DNA from: Salvator merianae
Taxonomy: Eukaryota > Chordata > Lepidosauria > Squamata > Teiidae
DNA length: 64,000 nt
NCBI GenBank assembly: GCA_003586115.2
Contig: QVOM02000025.1
Location: forward strand, 81,276,879 to 81,340,878
Direction: 5' to 3'
The position numbers were made by a program, and so were the translations under genes. The notes under the pieces were generated by a model. That model had not been told where the DNA came from. It made no database searches and saw only the letters and a list, made by a program, of their open reading frames with translations. Below are positions 52,542 through 63,110 of this stretch, piece by piece (position 1 is the stretch's first letter; every line of letters starts with the position of its first letter).

Positions 52542-52745
52542 GAGAGCCATGCAGTGTGGGAGTTAGAGTATTGGGCTGGAGCCTGGGAGACCAGAATTCA
52601 GATTCAGATTCAGATTCAGGCATGAAGCTCCTTGAATGACCTTGGACCAGTCACTATCTCGCAGGGTTTTTGTGAAGAGCAGATGGGCAACTTTGGGCCT
52701 TGAGGTGACTTTGAGACGACTTTGAGTTCCTTCGAGAATAGGCAA
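52542..52745 (+). mobile_element. MIR-like SINE with internal (GATTCA)n
   Basis: Order: GAGCCATGCAGTGTGGGAGT head, GGAGACCAGAATTCAGATTC as the B-box region, GCATGAAGCTCCTTGAATGA, CCTTGGACCAGTCACTATCT, CGCAGGGTTTTTGTGAAGAG. A hexanucleotide GATTCA/CAGATT expansion occupies 52595-52618. Confidence 0.7.
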
Positions 52746-53707
52746 TTAGGCGTGAGTAGTTGATTAGGGTTCCCTTCTCTAAACCACCCTGTTATTCTGC
52801 TTCTGGGAGGTGGTGTGATGGCGAGTAACTTGGCACAACGTACCTTCACGTTGTGCTAAACTGTTATCTCTCTGGCTATGTTGTTCAGCCATTTTGACTA
52901 TCTGAACTGTGTCCAGCCGGTTGGAACTGGACTGAACTGGCTTGGTGAGGTTTGGTTAACCAAAGTGTCCAAATCGCCAAGATGAGGAAACAATGGTTTG
53001 CCAAGATGACAGGAGAGATTACACCGAGTTTCTTTCCAGCACAGCCCACGTCCAGGGAGCAGAATAACAGGATGGTTCTGGGTTTGAACCGAAGCACACA
53101 CCAATAACTAAAATATACAAATGTAATAAATAACAGGGCTGTCGTTTCCATGACGTTTCGTACCTCCTAACCTCTTATGCTCTCTACTTCTCACAAGCAA
53201 CTCAACAGATACCCAGCCAGCTTGTGATTTTAAGGGGGTGGATGGAACAATGGCTGGTTAGAGTTAGTCAGAGGACCGCATCACAGATATAGAATTCGGA
53301 TTTACAACGTGTAGCCTGACTGCTGAGGCACATTCATTGTTGGAATAATGGTTTGGAAAAGAATGCTTGTAATTCAGCCGCCCCCTTCTGAGCATCCACT
53401 GTTGTTATATTTTATGTTTACATCCCACCTCAAGGAGCTCAAGCATCAGATCTTTTTGCAGAAATTCTTGAAATATCCCCAGCAAACAATAGGATGGTAA
53501 TTTTCTCAACCCTGGCTGGGTGAAAGCGTGTACTTGCATAGACCTAAATTTTGAATATCTGTATTTGATAAATGCTGGCTGTATTAATCTACAACCATCA
53601 AAAATGTTGCTGTCGACGCTTCGACTGTTATTACTTCTAATGCTTATAGTTTTGTTTAGCTGTAGGTCAACTATGAACTTGGCTTTTTAGATATTCGTCA
53701 GATTGTA
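52746..53707. other. No recognised gene; one short perfect hairpin
   Basis: GCACAACGT at 52833-52841 and its complement at 52848-52856 form a 9-bp stem with a 6-base loop. The remainder is unclassified. Confidence 0.35.
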
Positions 53708-54049
53708 GAGATGTGCAAAATTCAACGTGTGTTCGCAAATTCGATCAAATATTTCACATATGTGGATATTCAAATTAAATTGAAAATGCATTTTTTCCCG
53801 CATTTTCAGAGTTTGATCGAAACAAACCGGTTTCTACCCTCATGAAAGCAGAATATTCAACTGAATATTCACATTTCCGCTGTGTTTTATACCATGAAAA
53901 TGGCATTTTCAAAGGGGCAAACGTCGTGAAAACTGTGAAATTGAACACAAAAAAAGCGTTTTTGACATTGTGATTTGCCAACGAAGCATAAATATGGGTG
54001 TTCGCTTTGACAGCAAAAACATGAATTTCTGAATTTCATTCATGCACCC
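53708..54049. mobile_element. Mariner-type MITE (TA duplication), opposite orientation to 12178
   Basis: 342 bp with TA at 53706-53707 and 54050-54051. The right end, complemented, is GGGTGCATGAATGAAATTC and the left end is GAGATGTGCAAAATTC. Its complement aligns with 12178-12516 through the GAATGAAATTCA-type start, the CATGTTTTTG motif and AAATGCCATTTTCATGG. No coding capacity. Confidence 0.75.
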
Positions 54050-54080
54050 TATCAGATTTGTCCAGGCTTGTCATGACTAA

Positions 54081-54594
54081 GGGTACGATCACACATACCA
54101 TGTTTGGGTCGCAAGTCCACGCGTATACGTCTCTACTTAAGGCAGCAGTCAATTATGCCTGTTCACATTTGCCCCCGAGGACTCGGGTCCACGTGCGCTC
54201 TACGGTCTGCTGCAGTTTCCTTAGCAACGCGACACTCCGCTTTGATTGGTCCACTTATGCCTCTGAAAGGGAATGGGAGGGGGAATGGCGCTAACTGGAT
54301 ATTGCGTTGGAAGAGGTCCTGGTCACACAAGTGGCCGCCCCTGTTGTGACACAATTCTTGTAGGCAGATTATTGCTGACGTCGGGCATCTGCGATCGTGG
54401 TTTCTCGCGATATTCAGCTTCTACACGAGATTTCGTGGGCAAGGCGCCTCGAGAGCTCGAGAATCCCGGCTGAAGAAAACGCACCCCCAGGGTGCCTCCG
54501 CCAGCTCCGAAGGCGCCTTCTGCGCCCATCTGTATGGACAACGCAGCTTCGGCGCGACCGGAAGTCGCACAGAATAGCCCGTCTGATCGCACCC
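54081..54594. mobile_element. CpG-rich TIR element (family C), 514 bp
   Basis: Ends GGGTACGATCACAC and (complement) GGGTGCGATCAGAC agree at 12 of 14 positions. Flanks are TAA and TTA. The interior has unusually many CG dinucleotides (CGCGATATTC, CGAGAGCTCGAG, GGCGCGACCGGAAG), like a small CpG island, but no splice donor or start codon context to suggest a promoter. Likely a relatively young copy that has not yet lost its CpGs. Confidence 0.65.
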
Positions 54595-55189
54595 TTAAAT
54601 TCATGAAACGTCAGACATTCCCTGCAACTCTCACATACCCATTCTGTGTTCTGGAGCTTGGAAACTATAGCAAATTTTACTTAGACAATTAAAAAGTGTA
54701 GAAAATTAATACACGTGGGGCAGTAACTGATAGAGGAAAGGTGGACTCAGTACTGCTGGCCCTGTTCTGAATTTTGAGCTGGAAATGTATGTGTGTGTGC
54801 TTACAAAATATGTAAACCTGTAACACTTGTGGAGGCAAGACTAGAACCATGTTCTGTATCAGTTGCATAATGAATAGAGAAATGGCTGTTCTAGTGTTTT
54901 GTGTGTGCTTATTAATGAATATCAGGGTGATAGGATGATTGCTAAAGGCCACTTATTTATAATACTTTGTTAAAATGTGATTTTATTTTTCGAGGCAAAC
55001 GTGTTTTGCATTGGTCTGATTTCCTTCCCTCCACCCACCCATCCCATATGGTATCGGCCCTTGGTCTTGGAGAGTCATTGAACAAGACTCCCTCTGTGCC
55101 CCCCGCTCCAGTGGGACCCCAGCCATGGTGTCTGCATCACCAGCTGCTGCTATAACTCTTCCTCATCTTTGCTACCACCTCCTTGCTGG
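54595..55189. other. No recognised feature
   Basis: Unclassified intronic sequence. Confidence 0.4.
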
Positions 55190-55305
55190 CTTGGCAGAGG
55201 GCAAATATCTATTTATATGTATATTTTTATTGTTTTTATTAAATGTTGTAACCCGCCCTGGGACCTTAGGTTGACGGGCGGGATATAAATGTTTGAAATA
55301 AGTAA
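55190..55305 (+). mobile_element. L2-type LINE 3' tail fragment
   Basis: AAATGTTGTAACCCGCCCTG, GGACCTTAGGTTGACGGGCG and GGATATAAATG: a well-preserved L2 3' end. The low divergence of the GGGCGGGATATAAA core suggests a younger copy than most here. Confidence 0.75.
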
Positions 55306-55349
55306 GTCACTGAGCCCAGCCGGTAGTAGTTTCTGGTGCTCCCCGACCC

Positions 55350-55372
55350 CCCCCCCCAACACACACACACAT
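55350..55372. repeat. C run followed by (CA)n
   Basis: CCCCCCCCC then AACACACACACACA: short simple repeats. Confidence 0.8.
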
Positions 55373-55469
55373 TGTGGCATTTCGTAGTACAGATCAAGAG
55401 GTGGGTGAAGAGAAACAGAAGCAGGGAATCCTTGTCAGTGGTTTGGGTATTTGTCAGTATTTCACCCCT

Positions 55470-55540
55470 GACCCTTTCTGCGCTGGGCCTTACTCCGGAT
55501 TATATCCCTGAATAGGGCCCTTCCATCCGCGTGCTAGCTT
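55470..55540. mobile_element. Partial family-B palindromic element
   Basis: ACCCTTTCTGCGCTGGGCC, TACTCCGGATTATATCCCTG and CCATCCGCGTGCTAGC match the left third of 4495-4674. The rest is missing. Confidence 0.55.
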
Positions 55541-55779
55541 CCTGCTTGTTTTTCAAGGCAAGGCTTTCAGTTTTGTACACAAGGTTCTGACATCTTTTTG
55601 TTTCGGTTTTGTCATGCAAAACACCAGCCGCTCCACTGCTTACCATCGTTGGAAGGCTTTGTGTACATTCAGTGGGAACCTGTAGCCCATCCAGAATGAT
55701 CCGTATTTGCTACAGCCCCAGTATTCTAGTTTTGAGTTGCCTTTTAAACCTCGATGTCAGTGCAGCATCAGAGGAATAA

Positions 55780-56080
55780 AAATAATAAGATTATTAGAGG
55801 TGGTAGGAACAATTGTCCCATCATGGAAATCAGGCAAGGAATAATCATTAATTAATTGGTGGCAAATGCTGCGATAATTAGCTCTGATGGGCAGGTTTTT
55901 AATATCAGAAGGAAAATTATATGCTTTTTTCCATTAACATGTCGCAAGCATATACTGACATTCAAGGAAATGGCTTCAGCCTTTATGATTATAATAGTAG
56001 GATTATATTATTTTTGCAAAAGATACATTAGGGATAATATTGCTAAGTTATGATGCAACCTGTAATTTTGCAGTATTAAA
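55780..56080. promoter_or_regulatory. Candidate conserved non-coding element
   Basis: Repeat-free, AT-rich block with clustered homeodomain-like cores: AATCATTAATTAATTGG near 55841, GATAATTAGCTCTGATGG near 55872 and TTATGATTATAATAG near 55982. It also has long non-repetitive runs uncommon in the decayed surroundings. This is a guess from composition; conservation cannot be judged here. Confidence 0.25.
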
Positions 56081-56919
56081 AAAATGAAAAATGCAATATG
56101 TGGGTTACAGCTTTCATTTATTAGACCAAAACCCTGTTTGTATGTTGCAAGAACTGATACTTTTTGCAATATCTGAGGAAACTGACCAAGGTGGAGAACA
56201 CTGATTAGGCAGAGGAAGTTTTTTTGGTTCTTCCTCTTAGTCACTTAATCTGTGGCTTTTGCTTTCACTTGCATCATTGCTAGCTACTTCCTGCTGGCCC
56301 CTTGTATGTAAGAACAAAACTTTCTGATCACATTTGGCTTCAGATATGATGAAAGCAGTCATCGTAGAGCAGCAGGAGTGAAAAAATGAACGTTTTAGCA
56401 GAGTTGTGTGTGTAGTATCTTGCTAAGAAGACAAACATGAACCAAAGCATTTTGTATGAAGTGAAGGGTGAAGTTCCTGAACGTTTATCAACAGGTAAGG
56501 CTATTAAGGACTGAATTTAGGCTTTGTTGCTTTACTTCCGGTACTTTTTCACTCTAAACAGTAGTGTTCCTTAGGATCTCACACAGATATTTTTTGCAGG
56601 CTTATTACCTGAACTCATTGGAGCATGCTGGAGCCTTCTCTACACAAAGCGTGCCTCAGAGTTGCTTCTGGTGTTGAGCTACAGATCAAACCAATAATTT
56701 AAAAATGAAGCTTGCTGTGACGCAAAAATTACCAGGAAAACTCTGTAGCATGTTAAAGCACATTCTACTTGTGCCGCTTTTCCAGTTGTGTAAAGCAGTA
56801 TGGATAGTTAGCTCTGGATATATGGTGATGTTATTATAGAATCCATACAATTAAGGAAAATCCAGTACTTGCGTACTCATAGTGAACCGATACACGTGTC
56901 TAATCTGAAGCAAGGACCA
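56081..56919. other. No recognised feature
   Basis: Unclassified AT-rich sequence. Confidence 0.4.
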
Positions 56920-57252
56920 TTAAAGTACCAAATGGACATTGGAGAAATGGAGGTATTATTTATTAGATACAATGAAGTTTCAAATGTTAAGTAATAATAG
57001 ATTAAGGTTAGAAGATCAAACAGTAGATACAGTTTTGAGAAGAAAATGGAAGGCAATAGTGGAATATTTAGTAAAGGAAGCAGGGAGCGAACAGGAAAGA
57101 AAGCATGTATTAGTAACCTTCTATATGTATTAGATTTGGTCAGGGGGTTGGGTTCACCAGGGGAGGTGGGGGATTTTCTTATATTGTATTTTGTTGGTTT
57201 GATTTTGTAAAGCAAAAAAAAAAAAATTATTATTATTATTATTATTTTTAAA
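56920..57252 (+). mobile_element. L1-like LINE 3' fragment
   Basis: The plus-strand remnant includes RKWKAIVEYLVKEAG, resembling the C-terminal WK-x-x-x-x-Y/F motif of L1 ORF2. It is followed by a G-rich 3' UTR (GGGGAGGTGGGGGATTTTC, TATATTGTATTTTGTTGG) and an A(13) plus (ATT)n tail at 57213-57247. 5'-truncated. Assignment to L1 rests on these motifs only. Confidence 0.55.
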
Positions 57253-57889
57253 GTGAGGGCCATTTAATTGAGCAGAGTTGAAGCATTATAGTAGGAGATG
57301 ATGTGAAATTAGAATGTAAATGTATCTGGAAAAAAGTGAAAGCCCTAAATAATAATTTTAATGGGGTGAGTGTCTAAATAAGTGTGGCTGGATTATGAGC
57401 CAAATCTGGTGTCCTTCCTATGTAGTGGCATTGGAGGTTTATTGGCGAAGGGACAGAGTTCCAGTTGGCCACATCTGTTCCGTGTTTCTGAACTGCCTTC
57501 TGATCTTCTGCCAATCAAAATCACGATTTGGGGAGATCAAAAGGAGGCTTTCGGGGCAGGTTTACCTTTTCTGTACTGCCTGGAAATGTGCTGCTAGTAA
57601 CCATTTTGTATGACCTGTGGCTTTGAAGAGGAGTGGGGCTTCGATAATACATTCTCTGATTTTTTAAATTCTATATTACATCTGAGGCTGTGTTCAGACA
57701 GTCTTGATAAAACAGCAGTCATCTGTTTCTGTGACTTGGTCAAAGGGTTGCAGATGCCATCTGCCAGGCCCCACTGCAAAGAGGGAGAAACTGTGGGAGA
57801 GGGGAGAATTTTGGGTGCAAATATTTACAGTTATGCAGAAGATCAATTTTATCTTTTAGGTATAGTTGAGGATAACTTTGAATAATGTT
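57253..57889. other. No recognised gene
   Basis: Frames at 57382-57613 and 57610-57885 have no known domain. They could be old LINE coding remnants, but I cannot show it. Confidence 0.35.
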
Positions 57890-58330
57890 AAGGTTTTAAT
57901 TCAAAATATGGTGACTGCAGCTAGAATTGTCTAAGCACAAAAATGGAAAGGGGATAAAATACCTAAGGAAGATGATTGGTTGATTAAAATGATAGATTTT
58001 GCTGAGATGGGCAAATTGACCGATTTAACTGAGAAATAAGATGGTGGATAAGTTCATTAAAAACTGGAAACCCTTTATTGACTTTGTATGGGAATTAGAG
58101 AATGAATTTGTAAATTGCTGGATTGGAGAAGGAAAGAGCAAAGAAGACAGGCCGGAAGAAGAAAGGAACTAAGAAGACAGGAGGGGCAAGAAACATGAAA
58201 TCTGGAAGAAACTTTTGAAGAAAGAGGAAGTCAACATGTAATGAACAAAGACTAATGTATGAACGTACCCTATTGGGAATAATCTGTGTTTTATGTAATT
58301 TAAAATAAATTATATATATATATATAAAAG
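57890..58330 (+). mobile_element. L1-like LINE 3' fragment
   Basis: Two in-frame pieces, DDWLIKMIDFAEMGKLTDLT and KNWKPFIDFVWE, match the order of the L1 ORF2 C-terminus. An A- and G-rich 3' part with GAAGACAGGAGGGGCAAG follows, and the end is TA-rich (58306-58326). Confidence 0.65.
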
Positions 58331-58824
58331 AAACTATAGGAGAGGGGAGGAGTAGGAGATACAGCACTCTCCTAGGATGTTTGCAAGGTTTCCTCCCTGT
58401 TTTGCCAGTCTGGACATCCATAAGATGCGATTTGCTAGCACAGCAACAGGGTGATCAAGCATGCCATGCAGCTCAATTATTCTGCATGGTGTTGTTCCAG
58501 CCATGAGCTAATATGAGGGGACGCCTGTCAGTTCAGCCACAGATCACCTGTGTTTCCATGGGCCTGTCTCACCAGGTCATATAATAGGTATTAAAAATAG
58601 TTTGTATTGTTTGGGGGTGGGTGGGGGGTGGATGTACATTCTTTGGGATGATGGTAGTTTCAGTTTCCACCTAGCATGGGCAATAGGCAGAGATCATACA
58701 GGCTGCACATCTGGAATTTAGAGGGCCCTAAAAAAATCTAGGCTCCAGTTGTACATCTGGAATATAGAGACCTCTGGAAAAGGTAATCAGACCAATAGAA
58801 GGATGAAGCAATTCACTTGTGAGG
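58331..58824. other. No recognised feature
   Basis: Contains a duplicated phrase (CATCTGGAATTTAGAG at 58709 and CATCTGGAATATAGAG at 58754), a short local tandem duplication of about 45 bp. Confidence 0.4.
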
Positions 58825-58912
58825 GTTGGGCTGGTTGCTGTTTCTCAGCCTAACCTGTCTCACAGGGTTCCTGTGAGAATAAAATAGAGTGGAGGAAAAT
58901 AAAACTTGTCAC
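58825..58912 (+). mobile_element. MIR-like SINE, 3' half only
   Basis: TCTCAGCCTAACCTGTCTCA, CAGGGTTCCTGTGAGAATAA and AATAGAGTGGAGGAAAATAA match the 3' half of the MIR-like SINE in sense orientation. Confidence 0.6.
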
Positions 58913-59167
58913 CTTGGCCTCTTGAGAAGGAAAAAAGGAAAGGTGAAAGTGCAATGATTATATAAATTTTGACTGGCAGCATCACAGGTGGTAATCTTTT
59001 GAATGGCCATTGCTGAGGATCATAAGGGGTACAAGGCTAGTAGCCTAATGCCCTCCTTCAGGATATCCTGTAGGCATCTGGTGGGCTTCTGTGGCTGTTA
59101 GTCTGATCAGCAATTTTCTGATGGTCCTTTGCTGCCTACTTGTCTTCTGTGGTCTAATGGATTGAAA

Positions 59168-59464
59168 GAGCCAGTGTAGTGTGATGGCTAGACTATTAGG
59201 CTAGAATCTAGGGCGGTGACCACACTGGGCTGCTGGCCCCGGCCAAGAGCTCACAAGAAACAGTTTGTTCATGTGGTGGACCAGCTCACTGGGAGGCGGT
59301 CCTTCCCATGGAATGCCACATCTGCACAGGACAGGTATTGGAGTGGCCTGTGGTGTGAAAATAGCTTCATAGTTTGCTCCAGTGGAAGCTGTGAAGCATG
59401 CCCTGGTGGTGGACTGATGCAGCTGCTCCTGTGTGGTCAGCAGTGAGCAGCTGGTGTGGTCTAC
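59168..59464 (+). mobile_element. MIR-like SINE head with adjacent TIR element
   Basis: GAGCCAGTGTAGTGTGATGG, CTAGACTATTAGGCTAGAAT (59168-59210) is a SINE head. At about 59214 it breaks into GGTGACCACACTGGGCTGCT. The complement of the other end (59464) reads GGTAGACCACACCAGCTGCT, so a 250-bp TIR element probably interrupts the SINE. Frames of 76-95 codons on both strands in it are unrecognised. Confidence 0.5.
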
Positions 59465-59630
59465 CAGACGTGAGGTATATGGCACCATTTTGCCAGGGTC
59501 CTGAAAGCAGCCATGGAATTGGGCCTTGTTGGAGAAAGGGTAGATTTAAATACCCTAAATAAAGGAGTGAGAACCACTTGGATGTAGCTGGGAACCATAA
59601 TATTTCTTTCCTGGGGAAAATTTTTACTTA

Positions 59631-59803
59631 GGGAGTGTCTGTAATTCAGTAATAGAGCATCTCTTGGTGTGCAGAAGGTCCAAATTTCAAACCCTGGCAT
59701 CTGCCAGGAGAGAGGGTATAGCAAACCACTTCCGTATTCCTACTGAGAAAACTGTGAACATGTCCAAGCAGTCACAGGAGTCAAGCTTCACTTGATAGCA
59801 TGA
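59631..59803 (+). mobile_element. tRNA-derived SINE, monomer
   Basis: GGGAGTGTCTGTAATTCAGT head, AATAGAGCATCTC, a decayed B box (CAAATTTCAAACCC), then AGCAAACCACTTCCGTATTC and GAGAAAACTGTG. Same family as 2811-3132, more decayed. Confidence 0.65.
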
Positions 59804-60857
59804 AGGACCATTTAGATTTTATTCAGGATTTTGGAACCCTACTGTTCTGTCAATGCTGTAGAAATCAGTCTGGTTAATGGCGGCATGAGCCAAATCAAAA
59901 CTAACCTAGGTACTTTTTATGATAGGAAATGCTGAAAGATGGAAAGTACCAGGCTAGAGAGATTCCTCCTTCTATTGACTTCCCCCCTCTTGTTTGCAGT
60001 TCTGCAGGCATTTTTAAAAGTCCTTAGCAACTAGCCTCAAGATATTTTCCGTTAGTTAATGATGCATTAAATCATTGTTTAGTGTTCCATAGGACTCTGA
60101 TAGAGGTAATGTGTGTTAGGAGACAATTTTGGCAAGTCTGAAGAACTAAGTGCCCAGTGACTATGCACAGGGGCAGATTCCTCTAGTAACTTCAACATGC
60201 TCAAAGTCCTGCATGGTGCAAAAGTGGAGCGGATGTAACTTGCATAAAGTGCTTATGCGCATAGACTTGGGTGTCAGTTCCTAGGATTGTTGCGCTGTAA
60301 ACTTGTTTGTCTGTGAACATCTGCAAGGAGGGTTCTTTCAAATTCTGTAGCCCAGATTTCCTAGGGGTGTTTCTAAAGCTCTCCAAGATTGTCTTGATTT
60401 GGGAATCATCTTTCTTTGAGTGGGCCTTGTGGAGGTTAAAAGCTTTGCACTTTGTACGTGTTAAATTGCTGAGCTTTTTCCTTTCAGTGCCAGCTTTGGT
60501 GGTACACTGTGGTGCATATAAGTGGAAAGAAAGCTATTTTGCTTGGATTTTAAATTACCCAAGCTACTCATAAATCTCGCAGTCACGGACTTGTCAACAG
60601 CTTGGCCAAGGAGCGGGCCAATAACCTGGGTTATTATGTTTCAGATTTCACAATCTGAAATAGTTCCAAGTTGAAATGCCTTTCCCATGGACTTAGGACT
60701 GCAACATGGATTGTTTTTAAACCAAAGTTCTTATTACTGCGGGGTGAAATAGGGAGGCGTTGCATCTGATGAAAATCGGCTAAAGGGGATAGAGGAAACT
60801 CTGTGGCGACAAACTCAGATGGCTTCATGAATAGACCTCTGTAGTTTATTTGCTAAA
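59804..60857. other. No recognised feature
   Basis: Unclassified intronic sequence. An 88-codon plus-strand frame at 60307-60573 has no known domain. Confidence 0.4.
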
Positions 60858-61790
60858 GTAAGAGCATAAGAGGAAATCAGACCACAGCTCATCTAGTCCA
60901 GCATCCCATCTCACGCAGTGGCCACCAATTGTTTCTGGGCATTCTCAAGCAGAAGACAAAGGCAAAACCTTCACCTGCTCTTGACTCCCTGCAAATGGCC
61001 TTTAGAGGCATCCTGCCTGTCTCTCTAACCTGGAGGTGCTGCTTCTGCATCCATTCTAGTAGTCACTGGTATACCTGGCCTCCATGAATTTGTCTAACCC
61101 TTTCTTAAAGTTATCCACCTCTTCTGGTAGGTTCCATAGACAGATAACCTTCTGGGTGAAAAAGTACTTCCCTTTGTCAGTCCTAACTCTCTTGCTATCA
61201 GCTTCATAGAGCATTCCCTGGTCTCTAGTGTTGTGTGATAGAGAAAACATTTTTTTTTCTATCCACTTCCCCACTGTGTGTGATTTCATACAGTTCAATC
61301 AAGTCACCTCTTAAATGCTGCCTTTGAAAGCTGAAGAGGACAAGACTTTGCAGTCTGATTTCATAAGAGGTATTTCAGCCCCCTGATAATTTTGGTTGCC
61401 CTCTTCTGCACTTTTTCCAGTTCTACAATATCCACCCTGAGGTGTGGTGACTAGAATTGTACACAGTATTCCAAATGTGACCTCACCATAGATTTATAAA
61501 GAGGCACAATGATGCTTGCTGACTTATTTTCACTTCCCTTCTTGATTACCCCTAGGCTAGCATTGAATTTGTTTTTGTAGAGAATGAGGAACTAAGGGAG
61601 CAGAATTTCCCAAAGAATTGGGTGATCCCTATGATCTTCTGAAGTGGTCTTGTGTTGTTGTTGTTTTTAATAGCTAATAGACTTTTCATATTGCAGGCCT
61701 TCTCACTGGTAGTAGCAATCAAACATATTCTCCTGCATATGGAGACCAGCAACAGTTTCTGGATATTTTGAAGAGTAATTTATAAACATT
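60858..61790 (-). mobile_element. CR1-like LINE 3' fragment, long copy
   Basis: The plus-strand complement runs TAAGAGCATAAGAGGAAATC, CATCTAGTCCAGCATCCC, CTCCATGAATTTGTCTAACC and TTCTGGGTGAAAAAGTACTT. It continues through GTGATTTCATACAGTTCAAT, TTTTGGTTGCCCTCTTCTGC and ATTCCAAATGTGACCTCACC towards 61790. This is the longest CR1-like copy in the window, mostly 3' UTR; no open ORF2 segment is left. Confidence 0.8.
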
Positions 61791-62319
61791 GGCTGTCTTT
61801 GAGTCTTTTTTGTACTTCCCTATTAACTGTGAGTTTTTAATGCAATTCTGCTAGGAATTTATCATATTTCACCATGATTATCGACCGTTTTTGGTTCACT
61901 CTGAATGAAGGTCCCCCCCCAAGACTCTTCCGTGACTCTGTGTTCCAGACAGCCCTTTTCCATAACTCATCAGCAGGGTTTTGTTTTTAATTTTGCCCAT
62001 CCATCTGCTGTGTGGGTTTGCCTTTTTGGTCTCTTGATGTCCAGTTGAGAATTTCTGCTGTATACCAGTCATGTTTTTTTTTCCCCCTGCAACCTGTCAC
62101 ATCCACTGCCATTTCAGATTTGAAATTGGGTTTGTCTGGTTTTATTATTTCTTTGTTGCTGCAAACAGCTTAGAGAATTTCCAACTTGGTAAACAGGCAA
62201 GTTTTTCAGTCATAGAATTGTTCCTGAACCTCTTACCACATCAGCTGTATTGGCTTTGACTGTTAGGAACTGAAGTCCAAGAAATTTAGCAGTCCACATG
62301 TTCCCTATGTCCGGTTAAA
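61791..62319. other. No recognised feature
   Basis: A C run at 61913-61920 and unclassified sequence. It could include further decayed 5' parts of the CR1-like copy. Confidence 0.35.
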
Positions 62320-63110
62320 ACCCAAGAGCAAACTCTTTAAAATATAAAATTGGGCATGGCGCTCATAAGGTGGAAATGGAGAAATTTTTCGTCTTTTTCT
62401 GAACCACTGGGACCAGAAGTCACTCAATGAAGCTAAATCCTGGATAAACCAGGGCAGACAAAAGGAATTTTTTTACACAACGCATAGTTCAACTTTTGTT
62501 CCCACGAGACATGATGTTGGCTAGCAGCTTGGGTGGCTTCAAAAAAGTTTCGGACCAATTCCTGGAAGTCCTGATGACAACAGGAAGTGATCTGCCTCTA
62601 AAGGCCAGCTGCTGGGAGACTGCAAGCAGAGCAAGCTGTGTGCTCGCGTCCTATTGGTGGGTTTTCGTGTGCAGCTGGTTGGCCGCTCTGAGAGCAGACT
62701 ACAGGATTGGTGGGCCATGGGCCCAATTCATTGCAGTATTTCTTATGTTATTTTTAAATTTATTTCAGATATTTATATCTTACTCTTCACCCGAAGGCCC
62801 AGGGTGGGTTGCAACATTTAATGAAAACAGTAAATACACTGGCAGGTCTGTGTGGGAGAAGACTCTCTTTCAGATATTCAGGACCCAATCCATTTATAAG
62901 GAAGACACGGCCATGAATGGTTATGAGCCTGATGGCAGCAGGTGCCTCTAAAATCCAGCTGCTGGGAGACTGCAAGCAGAGTAAGCTGTTGTTCATGTCC
63001 TTCTGGTCGGCTTCCCTGTGCAGCTGGTTGCCCACTGGGAGAACAGATGGCTGGAGTAGATGGCCTACAGGCCTGATCCAGTGGGGCGTTTCTTATGTTC
63101 TTATTCTGCT
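62320..63110 (+). mobile_element. CR1-like LINE 3' fragment, two tail copies, with an L2 tail inside
   Basis: Sense-strand CR1-like sequence: TTTTTTTACACAACGCATAG, CTAGCAGCTTGGGTGGCTTC, then the 3' unit AGCTGCTGGGAGACTGCAAG at 62608 and again at 62960. Both copies end in TTTCTTATGTT. Between them, at about 62750-62840, lies a minus-strand L2 tail (AAATTTATTTCAGATATTTA, CCAGGGTGGGTTGCAACATT). The two 3' units are single-copy relatives of the 221-bp array at 42600. Confidence 0.7.

Noticed and set aside
57382..57885. Possible exon or LINE coding remnant
   Set aside because: No recognised domain and no convincing acceptor/donor pair; left as unclassified.
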